Assembly (NCBI GenBank): GCA_025936675.1
Contig: JAICSX010000007.1
Coordinates: 1-64,000, forward strand
Direction: 5' to 3'
Length of the DNA stretch: 64,000 bases
Source of the DNA: Sphingomonas sp.
Lineage (GTDB): Bacteria; Pseudomonadota; Alphaproteobacteria; Sphingomonadales; Sphingomonadaceae
Of the stretch, positions 52,164-61,977 are shown piece by piece; positions within the stretch are counted from its first letter, which is position 1; each line of letters starts with the position of its first letter. Under the pieces are notes generated by a model. It was not told the origin of the DNA, made no database searches, and saw nothing but the letters and a program-made list of their open reading frames with translations. The translations under genes and the position numbers were made by a program.

Positions 52164-52583
52164 ATGCGCCATCGTGTTGGCGGCCGTAAGCTTCAGCGCA
52201 CCTCGAGCCACCGCGCGGCCCTGTTTCGCAACATGGCTGCCGCGCTCATTAAGCACGAGCAGATCCTCACCACGACTGCGAAGGCGAAGGAGCTTCGTCC
52301 CTATGTCGAGAAGCTGGTGACCCTCGCCAAGCGCGGCGGGCTTTCGAACCGCCGTCTGGCGCAGTCGCGGCTGATGGACGACGCGCAGCTCGCCAAGCTG
52401 TTCGACGTCCTTGGGCCGCGCTACGCCAATCGCGACGGCGGCTACACGCGGGTGATCAAGGCGGGCATCCGCAGCTCTGACGCCGCGGCCATCGCCGTCA
52501 TCGAATTCGTCGACCGCGACGTTAGCGCCAAGGGCCAGGACTCAGGTCCGGTCGTGAGCGAGGAAGAGTTCGAAGCAGCCTGA
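52164..52583 (+). CDS. rplQ: 50S ribosomal protein L17
   Basis: 139-residue large-subunit protein. The highly conserved start [58 protein letters not shown] identifies it, and [30 protein letters not shown] follows. C terminus slightly acidic and longer than the minimal form. It normally follows rpoA; here a desaturase gene is upstream and a terminator downstream, so it has its own transcript. Confidence 0.97.
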   Translation: MRHRVGGRKLQRTSSHRAALFRNMAAALIKHEQILTTTAKAKELRPYVEKLVTLAKRGGLSNRRLAQSRLMDDAQLAKLFDVLGPRYANRDGGYTRVIKAGIRSSDAAAIAVIEFVDRDVSAKGQDSGPVVSEEEFEAA

Positions 52584-52614
52584 CGGTTCGTCGAACATCT
52601 CCTTGAGAAGCGAG

Positions 52615-52648
52615 AGGCGCCGCTGCTACGCAGCAGGCGCCTTTTGTT
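52615..52648 (+). terminator. Terminator after rplQ
   Basis: AGGCGCC and GGCGCCT are inverted, with GCTGC and GCAGC extending the stem (one bulged A), loop TAC, then TTTTG. It starts 31 nt after the rplQ stop. Confidence 0.85.
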
Positions 52649-52667
52649 TACCCGGGGGAGGGAGTTC

Positions 52668-54809
52668 ATGCGTCGTGTCCTGGCTGTTGCCCTGCTTTCA
52701 AGCATCATACTGATGACAGGGCCCGCATCCGCGGCCGGGCAGGCTGCACAGACCGCACCTGCAATCGTCTATCCGCAAGCCCGGACGGTCGACGTTGTCG
52801 AAGATCATTTCGGCGTAAAGGTCGCCGACCCTTACCGCTGGCTCGAGAACGACGTCCGCAACGATGCAGAGGTCGCGAACTGGGTCACCGCGGAGAACAA
52901 GGTCACCGACGCTTTCCTCCAGACCCTTCCGCTTCGCGACTGGTTCAAGCAGCGGATGACAGCACTCTACGATTACGAGCGCTACGGCCTGCCGGCGAAG
53001 AAGGGCGGCCGCTATTTTTACCAGCACAACGCCGGCCTTCAGAACCAATCGCCTTTATATGTCCGCGATGGCCTCAATGGTGATCCGCGGCTGCTGATCG
53101 ACGCGAATACATGGTCGAAGGACGGCGCGACTGCGCTCGCCGAATGGACGCCAAGCGACGACGGCAAATTGCTGGCCTATGCAATCCAGGACGGGGGCAC
53201 CGATTGGCGCACGGTCAAGGTCATGGACGTCGCGACGGGCAAGATCCTCACCGACGAGCTGAAGTGGCTCAAATATGGTGGGAACGTCAGCTGGGCGAAG
53301 GACGGCAGTGGCTTCTATTATTCGCGCTATCCGGCGCCGGTCGCGAAGGCGACATTCCAGAACGCGACGCTGAACCACAAGGTCTATTTCCACAAGCTCG
53401 GCACGAACCAGGCCGCCGACCGGCTGGTCTATTCAACGCCTGCTAATCCCAAGCTCAGCCATTATGCTCAGGTCAGCGACGACGGGCATTGGCTCGTCAT
53501 ATCGACCAACCTCGCCGGCGACGAGAATGATGTCCATGTCGTCGATCTGAAACGGCCCGGCGCTAAGCCAATCGCGCTGTTCACCGGTCTCAAGAACCAA
53601 TGGAATTACGTGGGCAACGAGGGCAGCCGCTTCTTCTTCGCAACCGACAAGGATGCGCCCATGAAGCGTGTCGTCGCGGTGGACGCAATCAGGCGGATTG
53701 CACCCGCGACCGTGATCCCGGCAGCTAAGTCCGCGCTCGACAATGTCAGCCTAATCGGCGGCAAGCTGATCGCCAGCTATCTCGTCGACGCTAAAAGCGA
53801 GGTGCAGGTCTACGACACTGACGGCAAGCAGCTGTCGACGATCGCGCTTCCAGGCCTGGGCACGGTTTCCGGCTTCAATGGCAAAGATAGTGACCCGGAG
53901 ACCTTCTTCGCCTTCACCAGCTTCAACCGCCCAACCACCATCTACCGCTACGATGCTTCCACGGGTCAGGCGACCGAGTGGGCTGCGCCGAAGCTGACCT
54001 TCGACCCGAACTCGATCAGCGTCGAGCAGCGCTTCTATACGTCGAAGGACGGCACCCGAGTTCCGCTGTTGATCGTGCGGAAGAAGGGGACCACTGGCCC
54101 TGCTCCAACGATGCTCTACGGCTATGGTGGGTTCAACATTCCGATCACGCCGAGCTTCAGCCCGGCGGATGTCGCCTGGATCGAGCGCGGCGGGACCTTC
54201 GTCGTCGCGAACATCCGCGGCGGCTCCGAATATGGAAATGCCTGGCATGACGCCGGACGGCTCAGCCACAAGCAGAACGTGTTCGACGATTTCATCGCCG
54301 CAGCCGAATATCTGAAGGCGAATGGAATCTCGACGCCGCATGGCCTGTCGGCGATCGGCCGCTCGAACGGTGGTCTTTTGATTGGCGCGGTCACCAACCA
54401 ACGACCCGACCTGTTCGACGCTGTCAGCCCCGGCGTGGGCGTGATGGACATGCTGCGCTTCGATCAGTTCACTGCCGGGCGCTATTGGGTGGACGATTAC
54501 GGCCATCCCGACAAGGAAGCCGATTTCAAGACGCTGTTGGCTTATTCTCCCTATCACAACATAAATGGCGGTAAGGTCTATCCGCCGCTGATCGCGGTGA
54601 CTGCAGATACCGACGACCGCGTCGTCCCCGGCCACAGCTTCAAATATGTCGCCAAGCTTCAGAACACGGCTGACGTCGGAACGGCGCCGCACCTCATCCG
54701 GATCGACACGCGGTCGGGCCATGGAAGCGGAAAGCCGATCACCAAGATCATCGACGAATATTCGGACGTCTACGCTTTCCTCGGCCACTTCACCGGCCTG
54801 GATCGCTAA
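52668..54809 (+). CDS. Exported prolyl oligopeptidase (S9A)
   Basis: 713-residue secreted peptidase that cuts after proline in short peptides. ATG at 52668 preceded by GGGGAGGGAG; signal peptide LAVALLSSIILMTGPASA. Typical layout: N-terminal ADPYRWLENDVRND, a seven-blade beta-propeller (about 120-440), then the hydrolase domain. Ser in GRSNGGLLIG, Asp in TADTDDRVVPGHS, His in RSGHGSGK. YGYGGFNI and NIRGGSEYGNAWHDAG are the usual conserved segments. Confidence 0.95.
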   Translation: MRRVLAVALLSSIILMTGPASAAGQAAQTAPAIVYPQARTVDVVEDHFGVKVADPYRWLENDVRNDAEVANWVTAENKVTDAFLQTLPLRDWFKQRMTALYDYERYGLPAKKGGRYFYQHNAGLQNQSPLYVRDGLNGDPRLLIDANTWSKDGATALAEWTPSDDGKLLAYAIQDGGTDWRTVKVMDVATGKILTDELKWLKYGGNVSWAKDGSGFYYSRYPAPVAKATFQNATLNHKVYFHKLGTNQAADRLVYSTPANPKLSHYAQVSDDGHWLVISTNLAGDENDVHVVDLKRPGAKPIALFTGLKNQWNYVGNEGSRFFFATDKDAPMKRVVAVDAIRRIAPATVIPAAKSALDNVSLIGGKLIASYLVDAKSEVQVYDTDGKQLSTIALPGLGTVSGFNGKDSDPETFFAFTSFNRPTTIYRYDASTGQATEWAAPKLTFDPNSISVEQRFYTSKDGTRVPLLIVRKKGTTGPAPTMLYGYGGFNIPITPSFSPADVAWIERGGTFVVANIRGGSEYGNAWHDAGRLSHKQNVFDDFIAAAEYLKANGISTPHGLSAIGRSNGGLLIGAVTNQRPDLFDAVSPGVGVMDMLRFDQFTAGRYWVDDYGHPDKEADFKTLLAYSPYHNINGGKVYPPLIAVTADTDDRVVPGHSFKYVAKLQNTADVGTAPHLIRIDTRSGHGSGKPITKIIDEYSDVYAFLGHFTGLDR

Positions 54810-54887
54810 CGCGCAACTAACCTCGATGAATCGTGGGGCCAGCGGATAAGTGGTAAAATGGCGACTCGCCATCGGGGGGTGGCGGCG

Positions 54888-55085
54888 ATGCATTACTACC
54901 GCCTTTATTTCATGGACGGCTTCAGCGGTCACATCGACCATTTCCGCGAGTTCGAAGCCGCGGATGACGATGCTGCTTTGGTGATTGCCGAGGAATGGCG
55001 CGAAGACCGCCCGATGGAGCTGTGGAACCGCGAGCGCAAACTGAAGCATTGGGACGGCGCGTCGCAGCGCGATCAATCAAGCTGA
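54888..55085 (+). CDS. Small conserved protein of unknown function
   Basis: 65-residue protein beginning MHYYRLYFMDGFSGHIDHFREFEAADDDAALVIAEEW and ending EDRPMELWNRERKLKHWD. ATG at 54888 chosen, with GGGGTGG just upstream; a further upstream ATG at 54858 is possible. I have seen similar 65-75 residue proteins in sphingomonads, but with no function. Confidence 0.65.
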   Translation: MHYYRLYFMDGFSGHIDHFREFEAADDDAALVIAEEWREDRPMELWNRERKLKHWDGASQRDQSS

Positions 55086-55199
55086 ACGACAGCAAACGAT
55101 TGGTTCAGAGCCGGTGCAACCGCGTAACGATAGGGCGCGAAATCGACCGTCGTGCGTTTCCTGCCGACGGGCTGGGAACGAGAGAGTACTGAGGGAGAC

Positions 55200-55679
55200 A
55201 TGGCCATGAAGGCGATCACGACCTTACTCGCGGGCGGCGCAGCCATTGCGGCGTTTGCGTCTGCGGCGCCGGCTTCGGCGCAATATTATCCGGGTTACGG
55301 AAATCCGTACGGCAGCCCGTACGGCGGCTACGGCTACGGTGCGAACAGCCAGGCAATCGTCAACCAGTGCGCCGCCGCGGTCCAGCAGCGCCTCGGCGGT
55401 TATGGCGGCTATGGCTACGGGGGCGGGCGCGTGCTGGGGATCAGCTCGGTGAGCCCGCGTGACGATGGCGGCATTGCGGTTCGCGGTGTGGCGACGAGCG
55501 GCCGTTACGGCGGCTATGCATATGGTCAGCAGGCGCCCGATCTGACTTGGCGCTGCCGCACTGACTTCCGCGGATATATCCGCGAAGTCACTGTCAATCG
55601 CGCTGCGCCGTCCTACGGCTACGGCAACTACACGCCGTGGAACTATGATTATTCGCAGTACGGCTATCGCCGTTACTAG
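55200..55679 (+). CDS. Gly/Tyr-rich exported protein
   Basis: 159-residue secreted protein; ATG at 55200 with GAGGGAGA upstream. Signal peptide to ASAQ, then repeats of Tyr-Gly ([27 protein letters not shown]), a central folded part with two cysteines ([19 protein letters not shown]) and a Tyr-rich tail. Structural or envelope role is possible; function unknown. Confidence 0.78.
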   Translation: MAMKAITTLLAGGAAIAAFASAAPASAQYYPGYGNPYGSPYGGYGYGANSQAIVNQCAAAVQQRLGGYGGYGYGGGRVLGISSVSPRDDGGIAVRGVATSGRYGGYAYGQQAPDLTWRCRTDFRGYIREVTVNRAAPSYGYGNYTPWNYDYSQYGYRRY

Positions 55680-55704
55680 ACGGCTCTAGCTTAAGCGGAA
55701 CGAG

Positions 55705-55734
55705 ATGCGCCGGGCTCGAAAGGGTCCGGCGCAT
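55705..55734 (+). terminator. Hairpin terminator before guaA
   Basis: ATGCGCCGG and CCGGCGCAT form a 9-bp stem with a 12-nt loop. It lies between the Tyr/Gly-rich gene and guaA. No T-run follows. Confidence 0.65.
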
Positions 55735-55768
55735 TGCGTTCGAGCGTCCGCATCCCTATCCGCCCGCC

Positions 55769-57328
55769 ATGACGGTCCAGCCCACTGAATCGATCCTCAT
55801 CGTCGACTTCGGAAGCCAGGTGACGCAGCTAATCGCCCGGCGGATCCGCGAGGCAGGCGTCTATTCCGAGATTGCCCCGTTCAATACTGCCGAAGAGGCG
55901 TTCCACCGGCTTCAGCCGAAGGGCGTGGTCTTTTCGGGGGGGCCAGCCTCGGTGACCGAAGCGGAAAGCCCGCGCGCGCCGCAGCTATTGTTCGACAGCG
56001 GCGTTCCGCTGCTGGCCATTTGCTACGGTCAACAGACGCTGCACCAGCAGCTCGGCGGCAGGGTCGTCGGCTCGGACCAACGCGAGTTTGGCCGTGCCTT
56101 CGTCGAGATCGTCGCTCCCAGTGCGTTGTTTGATGGGCTCTGGGAGGTCGGCGAGAAGCACCAGGTGTGGATGAGCCACGGCGATCGCGTCGAGACGCTC
56201 GCGCCAGGATTCGAAGTCGTCGCTCGCTCGGAGGGCGCGCCGTTCGCGATCGCTACGAACGAGACCGAGAAGCGCTATAGCCTGATGTTCCACCCCGAGG
56301 TCGTGCACACGCCGGACGGCGGAAGGCTCCTCGCCAACTTCGTCCGGCACGTCTGCGGCTGCGCGGGCGATTGGACGATGGCCAGTTTTCGCGATGCCAA
56401 GATCGCCGACATCCGCGAACAGGTCGGCAAAGGCCGCGTGATCTGCGGGCTTTCCGGCGGCGTCGACAGCGCCGTCGCCGCTGTGCTGATCCACGAAGCG
56501 ATCGGCGACCAGCTCACCTGCGTCTTCGTCGACCACGGCCTCATGCGGCTGGGCGAGGCCGAGCAAGTCGTTTCGCTGTTCCGCAACAGCTACAACATCC
56601 CGTTGGTGCACGTGGATGCGAGCGCCGACTTCCTCGGCGGACTCGAAGGCGTGACCGACCCGGAAAAGAAGCGGAAGTTCATCGGCGCCGAGTTCATCAA
56701 CGTGTTCGAGGCCGAGGCGAAAAAGCTCGGCGGCGCCGATTTCCTCGCTCAGGGCACGCTCTATCCGGACGTGATCGAGAGCGTGAGCTTCACCGGCGGG
56801 CCGTCGGTTACGATCAAGAGCCACCACAATGTCGGCGGCCTTCCCGAGCGGATGAACATGAAGCTCGTCGAGCCCTTGCGCGAATTGTTCAAGGACGAGG
56901 TTCGCGAGCTGGGGCGCGAGCTAGGGCTGCCCGATGCGTTCGTCCAACGGCACCCGTTCCCCGGCCCCGGTCTCGCAATCCGCGTACCTGGCGAAGTCAC
57001 GCGCGAGAAGTGCGACATCCTCAGGAAAGCGGACGCCGTCTATCTCGAGGAGATTCGCAACGCCGGCCTCTACGATGCGATCTGGCAGGCGTTCGCCGTA
57101 CTTCTTCCGGTGCGGACCGTGGGCGTTATGGGTGATTATCGTACCTACGATTTTGTCTGCGGACTGCGCGCGGTGACCTCGCTCGATGGCATGACGGCGG
57201 ACATCTACCCGTTCGATGCGGCCTTCCTGAGCCGCGTCGCGACCCGCATCGTCAATGAGGTCCAGGGCATCAACCGCGTGGTGTACGATTACACGTCCAA
57301 GCCGCCGGGGACGATCGAGTGGGAATGA
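55769..57328 (+). CDS. guaA: GMP synthase (glutamine-hydrolysing)
   Basis: 519-residue enzyme converting XMP to GMP. Class I glutamine amidotransferase domain at 1-200 (Cys in [17 protein letters not shown], His/Glu in [11 protein letters not shown]), then the ATP-pyrophosphatase domain with PP-loop [12 protein letters not shown] and a C-terminal dimerisation domain with [19 protein letters not shown] text and [11 protein letters not shown]. Complete and normal length. Followed by VOC after one base. Confidence 0.97.
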   Translation: MTVQPTESILIVDFGSQVTQLIARRIREAGVYSEIAPFNTAEEAFHRLQPKGVVFSGGPASVTEAESPRAPQLLFDSGVPLLAICYGQQTLHQQLGGRVVGSDQREFGRAFVEIVAPSALFDGLWEVGEKHQVWMSHGDRVETLAPGFEVVARSEGAPFAIATNETEKRYSLMFHPEVVHTPDGGRLLANFVRHVCGCAGDWTMASFRDAKIADIREQVGKGRVICGLSGGVDSAVAAVLIHEAIGDQLTCVFVDHGLMRLGEAEQVVSLFRNSYNIPLVHVDASADFLGGLEGVTDPEKKRKFIGAEFINVFEAEAKKLGGADFLAQGTLYPDVIESVSFTGGPSVTIKSHHNVGGLPERMNMKLVEPLRELFKDEVRELGRELGLPDAFVQRHPFPGPGLAIRVPGEVTREKCDILRKADAVYLEEIRNAGLYDAIWQAFAVLLPVRTVGVMGDYRTYDFVCGLRAVTSLDGMTADIYPFDAAFLSRVATRIVNEVQGINRVVYDYTSKPPGTIEWE

Positions 57329-57329
57329 A

Positions 57330-57713
57330 ATGAGCCATCGTTCGCGGATCAACGGCATTCTGATCGACTGCAACGTCGGCGACATCAACGGAGCTGCGCG
57401 CTTCTGGGCGGAGGCGCTCGGACGCCCAATCGACCGCGACCATCCAGGAACGCGCGGCGATTATGTCATGCTGGAAACGCCACCGGATGAGATCAGCGTT
57501 CAAATCCAGCGCGTAGATCATGAAAGCCGGGTCCACATCGACATCGAGACCGACGATATCGAGAAAGAAGTCCAGCGTCTCGAAGGTGCCGGCGCTGTCG
57601 TTGACACTCGGATGGAGCGCTGGGTCGTCATGCGCGCTCCGTCTGGGCAGCGATTCTGCATCGTCCGTGTGCAGCGCCCCGGCTGGCCCAAAGGCGCGAC
57701 GACTTGGGAATGA
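57330..57713 (+). CDS. VOC (glyoxalase-like) family protein
   Basis: 127-residue protein of the vicinal-oxygen-chelate superfamily (DUF-type glyoxalase). It contains two beta-alpha-beta-beta-beta units: NGILIDCNVGDINGAARFWAEALGRPI and HIDIETDDIEKEVQRLEGAGAVV, with WVVMRAPSGQRFCIVRVQRPGW at the end. It lies one base after guaA and its stop overlaps the peptidase start (ATGA). Substrate unknown. Confidence 0.88.
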   Translation: MSHRSRINGILIDCNVGDINGAARFWAEALGRPIDRDHPGTRGDYVMLETPPDEISVQIQRVDHESRVHIDIETDDIEKEVQRLEGAGAVVDTRMERWVVMRAPSGQRFCIVRVQRPGWPKGATTWE

Positions 57714-59218
57714 AATTGCCAAGAATTTTCGCCGCAGCATTTTCCGCGCTGCTTTTGACTGCGGCCGTTCCAGCCAAGCTCGATCCGGACACCGCCGTCT
57801 GGTGGGCGACGACCGCGCAGCTATCGAACAACGCGATGGAGGGGCGCGACACCGGTTCGCCAGCCTATCTTCGGGCGGCGAAGCTTGTCGCGTCAAACTT
57901 CAAGGCGGCAGGACTCATGCCCGCGGGCGAGAACGGCGGATGGTTCCAGAACGTGCCGATGCACGAAATCCGCGTCACGCGGGCGAGCATCAGCGCCGGC
58001 AATCAGCCGCTGACCTTCCTTCACGATCTGACGGTTTCGCCTAGCGAAGGCATGCCGGCGCGCGTGGACTCGCCCCTCGCTTACGGTGGTTACTGCGGCG
58101 GCAACGCGCTCGGCGACGTGCGCGGCAAGATCGTCATCTGCCATGGCACGCACAAACCGGGATTGCCCAGCGCAGGTGAACGAGAGGAGGCCGTCCGCGC
58201 GGCCGGCGCCGCCGGCATCCTGACCATCGCCGATCCCGGATTCACGGTCGAGCCGCCGCGCTGGCCCTATGCCTATGCGCGAACCGTCACGCTAGCGAGC
58301 GATCCGCGCAAGCCGGCCGCGTTCCTGAGGATGACGCTGAATGGGGTGTCACTCGGCAAGCTGCTGGGCGGCACCGGAAAGAGCGCGTCGGCGCTGATCG
58401 CCGCAGGAAGCGAAGGAAAGGCGCTGCCGAGCTTCGCAATTCCCAACCGCTTGCTGGCGACCTTCACGATTGTCGCGCGCGAGATCAGCTCGCCCAACGT
58501 GCTCGCCTGGATGCCGGGAAGCGATCCGAAGTTTGCCGGTCAGGCAATCGTGCTTTCGGCCCATCTCGACGGCTACGGCTATGGCGAGCCGGTGAATGGC
58601 GACCGCATCTACAATGGCACGCTTGATGACGCGGCCTATGTCGCGCTTCTGATCCGGCTTGCCGAACGCCAGCACGGTCATCCATATCGCCGTCCCATCC
58701 TGTTCGCTGCATGGACCGGCGAGGAGAAGGGCCTGCTCGGCTCCCGATGGTTCATCGCTCACCCGACCGTGCCGAAGGCGCGGATGGCCGCCAACATCAA
58801 TCTCGACCAGTTGCGCCCGATCTTTCCGCTCGAGCTTCTGACCGTGCACGCGCTCGACGACACGACCCTCGGAGACGATGTCCGCGTAGTCGCGGCGAGC
58901 CTTGGCATCGAGGTCCAGAAGGACCCGGAGCCGGAGCGCAACCTGCTTCAACGATCCGATCAGTGGAACTTCATGCGCGCCGGGATCCCGGCGACCGCCT
59001 TCGTATTCGGCTATCGACCGGGTTCACGAAGCGAGCAGATCTACCGGCAATGGTACCGCACCGGCTATCACAAGCCGCAGGACGATTTGAAGCAGCCGAT
59101 GAACTGGAAGGCTGCAGGTGACTTCAACCGCTTTTTCTACAAGCTCGTCGAGCGCGTCGCCAACGAGCCGAATGCGCCATCGTGGAAGGCTGGAAGCAAG
59201 CTGCGGCCAGCGTGCTGA
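57710..59218 (+). CDS. Exported M28-family zinc aminopeptidase
   Basis: 502-residue peptidase with signal peptide (PRIFAAAFSALLLTAAVPA), a PA-like insertion (about 125-215) and an M28 core. Zinc ligands and catalytic residues: His/Asp in SAHLDGYG, Asp in TLDDAAYVA, Glu-Glu in WTGEEKGLLGS, Asp in NINLDQLR and His in YHKPQDDL. Probably processes peptides in the periplasm. ATG at 57710 overlaps the VOC stop. Confidence 0.92.
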   Translation: MKLPRIFAAAFSALLLTAAVPAKLDPDTAVWWATTAQLSNNAMEGRDTGSPAYLRAAKLVASNFKAAGLMPAGENGGWFQNVPMHEIRVTRASISAGNQPLTFLHDLTVSPSEGMPARVDSPLAYGGYCGGNALGDVRGKIVICHGTHKPGLPSAGEREEAVRAAGAAGILTIADPGFTVEPPRWPYAYARTVTLASDPRKPAAFLRMTLNGVSLGKLLGGTGKSASALIAAGSEGKALPSFAIPNRLLATFTIVAREISSPNVLAWMPGSDPKFAGQAIVLSAHLDGYGYGEPVNGDRIYNGTLDDAAYVALLIRLAERQHGHPYRRPILFAAWTGEEKGLLGSRWFIAHPTVPKARMAANINLDQLRPIFPLELLTVHALDDTTLGDDVRVVAASLGIEVQKDPEPERNLLQRSDQWNFMRAGIPATAFVFGYRPGSRSEQIYRQWYRTGYHKPQDDLKQPMNWKAAGDFNRFFYKLVERVANEPNAPSWKAGSKLRPAC

Positions 59219-59329
59219 GCAGGATTTCTACCGTTTAACAGCAACTTGACGTTAACCGGAGGATTGACTCGGACGCGGTGGTTCGCTGTTCCTCAGGAAA
59301 GCAGCAATCGATCGGGGACTTCGTCGGCG

Positions 59330-59938
59330 ATGGGATATCGGGTAATCTTGGCCGTCGCCGCGGGGGCGCTGGCAGTCACTTCAGCTCCGTCCGACGCTGG
59401 GAAACTTCATCTGTTCGGTTCCCATCCGCGCGCCGTGACGAAGTCGGAGCGGGATACGGAAACGCCCAACGCGCAGCCTGTTCACTACAATTGGAGCGAA
59501 GGCGCGGCCCCCAAGGCGCATCGCGACCTCGTCTCGACCTTCAACAAGGTCGGCCTTGGCCCCGGCCAATACGTCTGGGCAAGCAAGCTTCCCGATGGCG
59601 AGACGCATGTCGTCGTCGATCTCGTCACTCAAATGACCTACGTCTATCGCGGCGACCAGCTCGTCGGCGCGTCGACCATGTCGAGCGCGAAGACGGGCCA
59701 CATCACGCCCTACGGGAACTGGACGATCCTCGAGAAGCGGCCGTTCTATCGTTCGAAGAAGTACGACAATGCGCCGATGCCGTGGATGGAGCGCATCGAC
59801 AATTACGGGATCGCATTCCACGGCGGAGTGAACCCCGGCTACCCGGCGAGCCACGGCTGCATGAGGCTGCCGATGAAGTTCGCCGAGAAGCTTTACGGGG
59901 TCACCAAGGTCGGGACCAAGGTGGTCATCGAAGGCTGA
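59330..59938 (+). CDS. L,D-transpeptidase (YkuD)
   Basis: 202-residue exported cell-wall enzyme. ATG 59330 with signal peptide (ILAVAAGALAVTSAPSDA). The YkuD domain covers about 85-200: VVVDLVTQMTYVYRGDQLVGASTMSSAKTGHITPYG, then the catalytic motif with His in FHGG and SHGCMRLP (Cys nucleophile). It cross-links peptidoglycan or attaches lipoprotein. Convergent with the Arg/Asp-rich gene at 59942. Confidence 0.93.
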   Translation: MGYRVILAVAAGALAVTSAPSDAGKLHLFGSHPRAVTKSERDTETPNAQPVHYNWSEGAAPKAHRDLVSTFNKVGLGPGQYVWASKLPDGETHVVVDLVTQMTYVYRGDQLVGASTMSSAKTGHITPYGNWTILEKRPFYRSKKYDNAPMPWMERIDNYGIAFHGGVNPGYPASHGCMRLPMKFAEKLYGVTKVGTKVVIEG

Positions 59939-59941
59939 CCC

Positions 59942-60460
59942 TTAGCGCCCGCGGCGGCCAGAGTTAGTGCCCATCGTGGCAGCAGCCATCGCGTCGGCCT
60001 GGCTCTCTTCGTTATCGGTCGCTTCGTTGGTCAGCTCGAGCTCGCCCGAAGGGTCCTTCGACTGTCCGGTCTGGGTCATCCCAGTGCGGAGCGGCTGATG
60101 GTTTCCTGTCCGTTGCTGGCGCCAGTCATCGAAATCGCGGTGGAACTGTTGCTCCCGCTCGCGGCAATAATCGGCATAGTCGCGGTCGAGGGAATCCATC
60201 TGCCGGTCGCGCCAGCTTAGATAATGGTCGTCCTGGTGGCTGCGGAAATTGCGCGGCGCACGCTCCCAATCGCTCCGGCCCTGCCCGGTCCAGCGGCTGT
60301 CGTAGCGTGAGCTGCGCTCATTCCCGAGCATGAACGAGTCGTCTCGATCGCGATTCCAGTTCCTGTCGTCGTCGCGGCTGCGCCAGTCCCGCTCGCTACG
60401 TTCGCGCTCGTCGCTGCGTCCCCAGCCTTCATCCCAGTCACGCAGATAGCCATGTGCCAT
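59942..60460 (-). CDS. Disordered Arg/Asp-rich protein
   Basis: 172-residue highly charged protein: the first 120 residues are built of Arg, Asp, Trp and Ser (DEGWGRSDERERSERDWRSRDDDRNWNRDRDD, HQDDHYLSWRDRQMDSLDRDYADYC), followed by a Gly/Asn/Thr tail. Probably intrinsically disordered. Similar charged proteins, sometimes with a SWFGD start, occur in sphingomonads and are stress-linked, but no function is shown. Confidence 0.7.
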   Translation of the reverse strand: MAHGYLRDWDEGWGRSDERERSERDWRSRDDDRNWNRDRDDSFMLGNERSSRYDSRWTGQGRSDWERAPRNFRSHQDDHYLSWRDRQMDSLDRDYADYCREREQQFHRDFDDWRQQRTGNHQPLRTGMTQTGQSKDPSGELELTNEATDNEESQADAMAAATMGTNSGRRGR

Positions 60461-60582
60461 CGTCAGTCTCCTTACAGATCAAGCTTGCGGGCGATCTTGC
60501 CCTGCAGCCCAAACGAACAAGGGAGGCGTCAGGATGCGTTGGATTGGCGGCCGGAACGACGTCTGTCGCAGCCGTGCCTCGC

Positions 60583-61959
60583 TCAGGCGGCGCGCGCCTC
60601 GGGGGAATGCACCGGAAGCTGAAGGGCGGTGAGAAGCCCTGGCCGATTATCCTGCAGGATGAGCTCGCCCTCGTGCAGGTGTGCGATGGCTTCGGCGAGC
60701 GCAAGACCGAGCCCCGCTCCTTCCGCCGATCGGCTCGAATCGAGCCGGCCGAAGCGCTTCCGAGCCTCTGCCAGACGGTCTGTCGGAATACCGGGTCCGC
60801 GATCCCCCACCTCGATCCGTATCTGGCGATCGCCAGGCGTGACGTGAACGGAGATCTGGCCGCCTTCGGAGCCGTATCGAATGGCATTCTCGACCAGGTT
60901 GCTGACGGCCTGCGCGAGCAACTGGCGGTGCCCGAATAGCGGAACCGGGCGCGAGGGAGGATTATAATCGAGCCGCGCTCCCCCTTCTTCGGCTAGCGGG
61001 TCGTACATTTCGGCAAGCTCCGCTGCCAGCTCGCCGACATCGAACCAGGCGAACTGCTTGCGCCCGGTCTGGGCCTCGGAGCGGCTTATTTCGAGCACTG
61101 CAGTTAATATTCGCATCAGGGAATCGGCCTGCCGGATGACGCTTCCGAGCAGCTCCTCCTGTTCCGAAGGGTCGTTGGCTTCGGCTGCCGCCTGAGCCGC
61201 CGAGCGCAAGCGACTGACCGGCGAACGCAGATCGTGCGCAAGGCTGTCCGTCAGCAGCCGCAACTCCTCCATCAGAGCGCTGATGCGGTCGAGCATGGCG
61301 TTGATCTGCCCACCAAGACGGTCGAATGCGTCGCCGGCGCGGGATACGGGAACGCGCTCGGTCATGTCGCGGGCGCTGATGCGGTTTGCGACCCTTGCGA
61401 TGTCGCCGATGCGCTGCCCGACGTAATGCGCGAGGATGAGGCCGCAGAGGAGGCCAAGCAGGCCCGCGAGTATCAGTGCGATGAGAAGGGAGCGCTCGAG
61501 GGTCTCGCGGATGGTCAGCGCTTCTCCCGCAATCCTGCCGCTCAGCAGCCACTGTCCGTTGGGCAGGCGTTGAACCACAAGCGCCGCTTCGCGCGGGGTC
61601 GTCTGGCCGCGCAGCCGGATCAGCGCGTTTCGGTAATCGTGATACCCCGTTGGGTTCGCGAAAACGGCCGTCGGCACAGCCACGACATTGCCCTGGATCT
61701 CACGCCGGTCCGGCGTCAGCAATGCAATCGCCGTTTGCGGGTCGGCATAGGTAAGCGTGTCTCCGATCGCATCGTCGAGCGCCGCCTTGCCGCCCGTTCG
61801 GTACACATCGGCGAGGACTTTGCCTTGTTCGAGCACCTGCCGCGTAACGGTTGCGATCGCTTCATCGTTCGTTCGCCAGTCGATGAAGCCGATAACCGCG
61901 AGGTTCGACAACAGGGCCAGCATCCCGGCGAGCAGGGCGATGCGCAACGTGGTAGGCAC
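60583..61959 (-). CDS. Sensor histidine kinase
   Basis: 458-residue sensor. Two membrane helices at about 5-25 and 160-180 enclose a periplasmic domain (about 28-158); a HAMP segment follows, then HisKA with His near residue 240 in SLAHDLRSPVSRL and an HATPase region: NLVENAIRYGSEGGQISVHV, DRGPGIPTDRL and GAGLGLALAEAIAHLHEG. Its signal is unknown. It follows the response regulator, spaced by 18 nt, forming a two-component operon. Confidence 0.93.
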   Translation of the reverse strand: MPTTLRIALLAGMLALLSNLAVIGFIDWRTNDEAIATVTRQVLEQGKVLADVYRTGGKAALDDAIGDTLTYADPQTAIALLTPDRREIQGNVVAVPTAVFANPTGYHDYRNALIRLRGQTTPREAALVVQRLPNGQWLLSGRIAGEALTIRETLERSLLIALILAGLLGLLCGLILAHYVGQRIGDIARVANRISARDMTERVPVSRAGDAFDRLGGQINAMLDRISALMEELRLLTDSLAHDLRSPVSRLRSAAQAAAEANDPSEQEELLGSVIRQADSLMRILTAVLEISRSEAQTGRKQFAWFDVGELAAELAEMYDPLAEEGGARLDYNPPSRPVPLFGHRQLLAQAVSNLVENAIRYGSEGGQISVHVTPGDRQIRIEVGDRGPGIPTDRLAEARKRFGRLDSSRSAEGAGLGLALAEAIAHLHEGELILQDNRPGLLTALQLPVHSPEARAA

Positions 61960-61977
61960 GGAAATGCCTATACTGTG

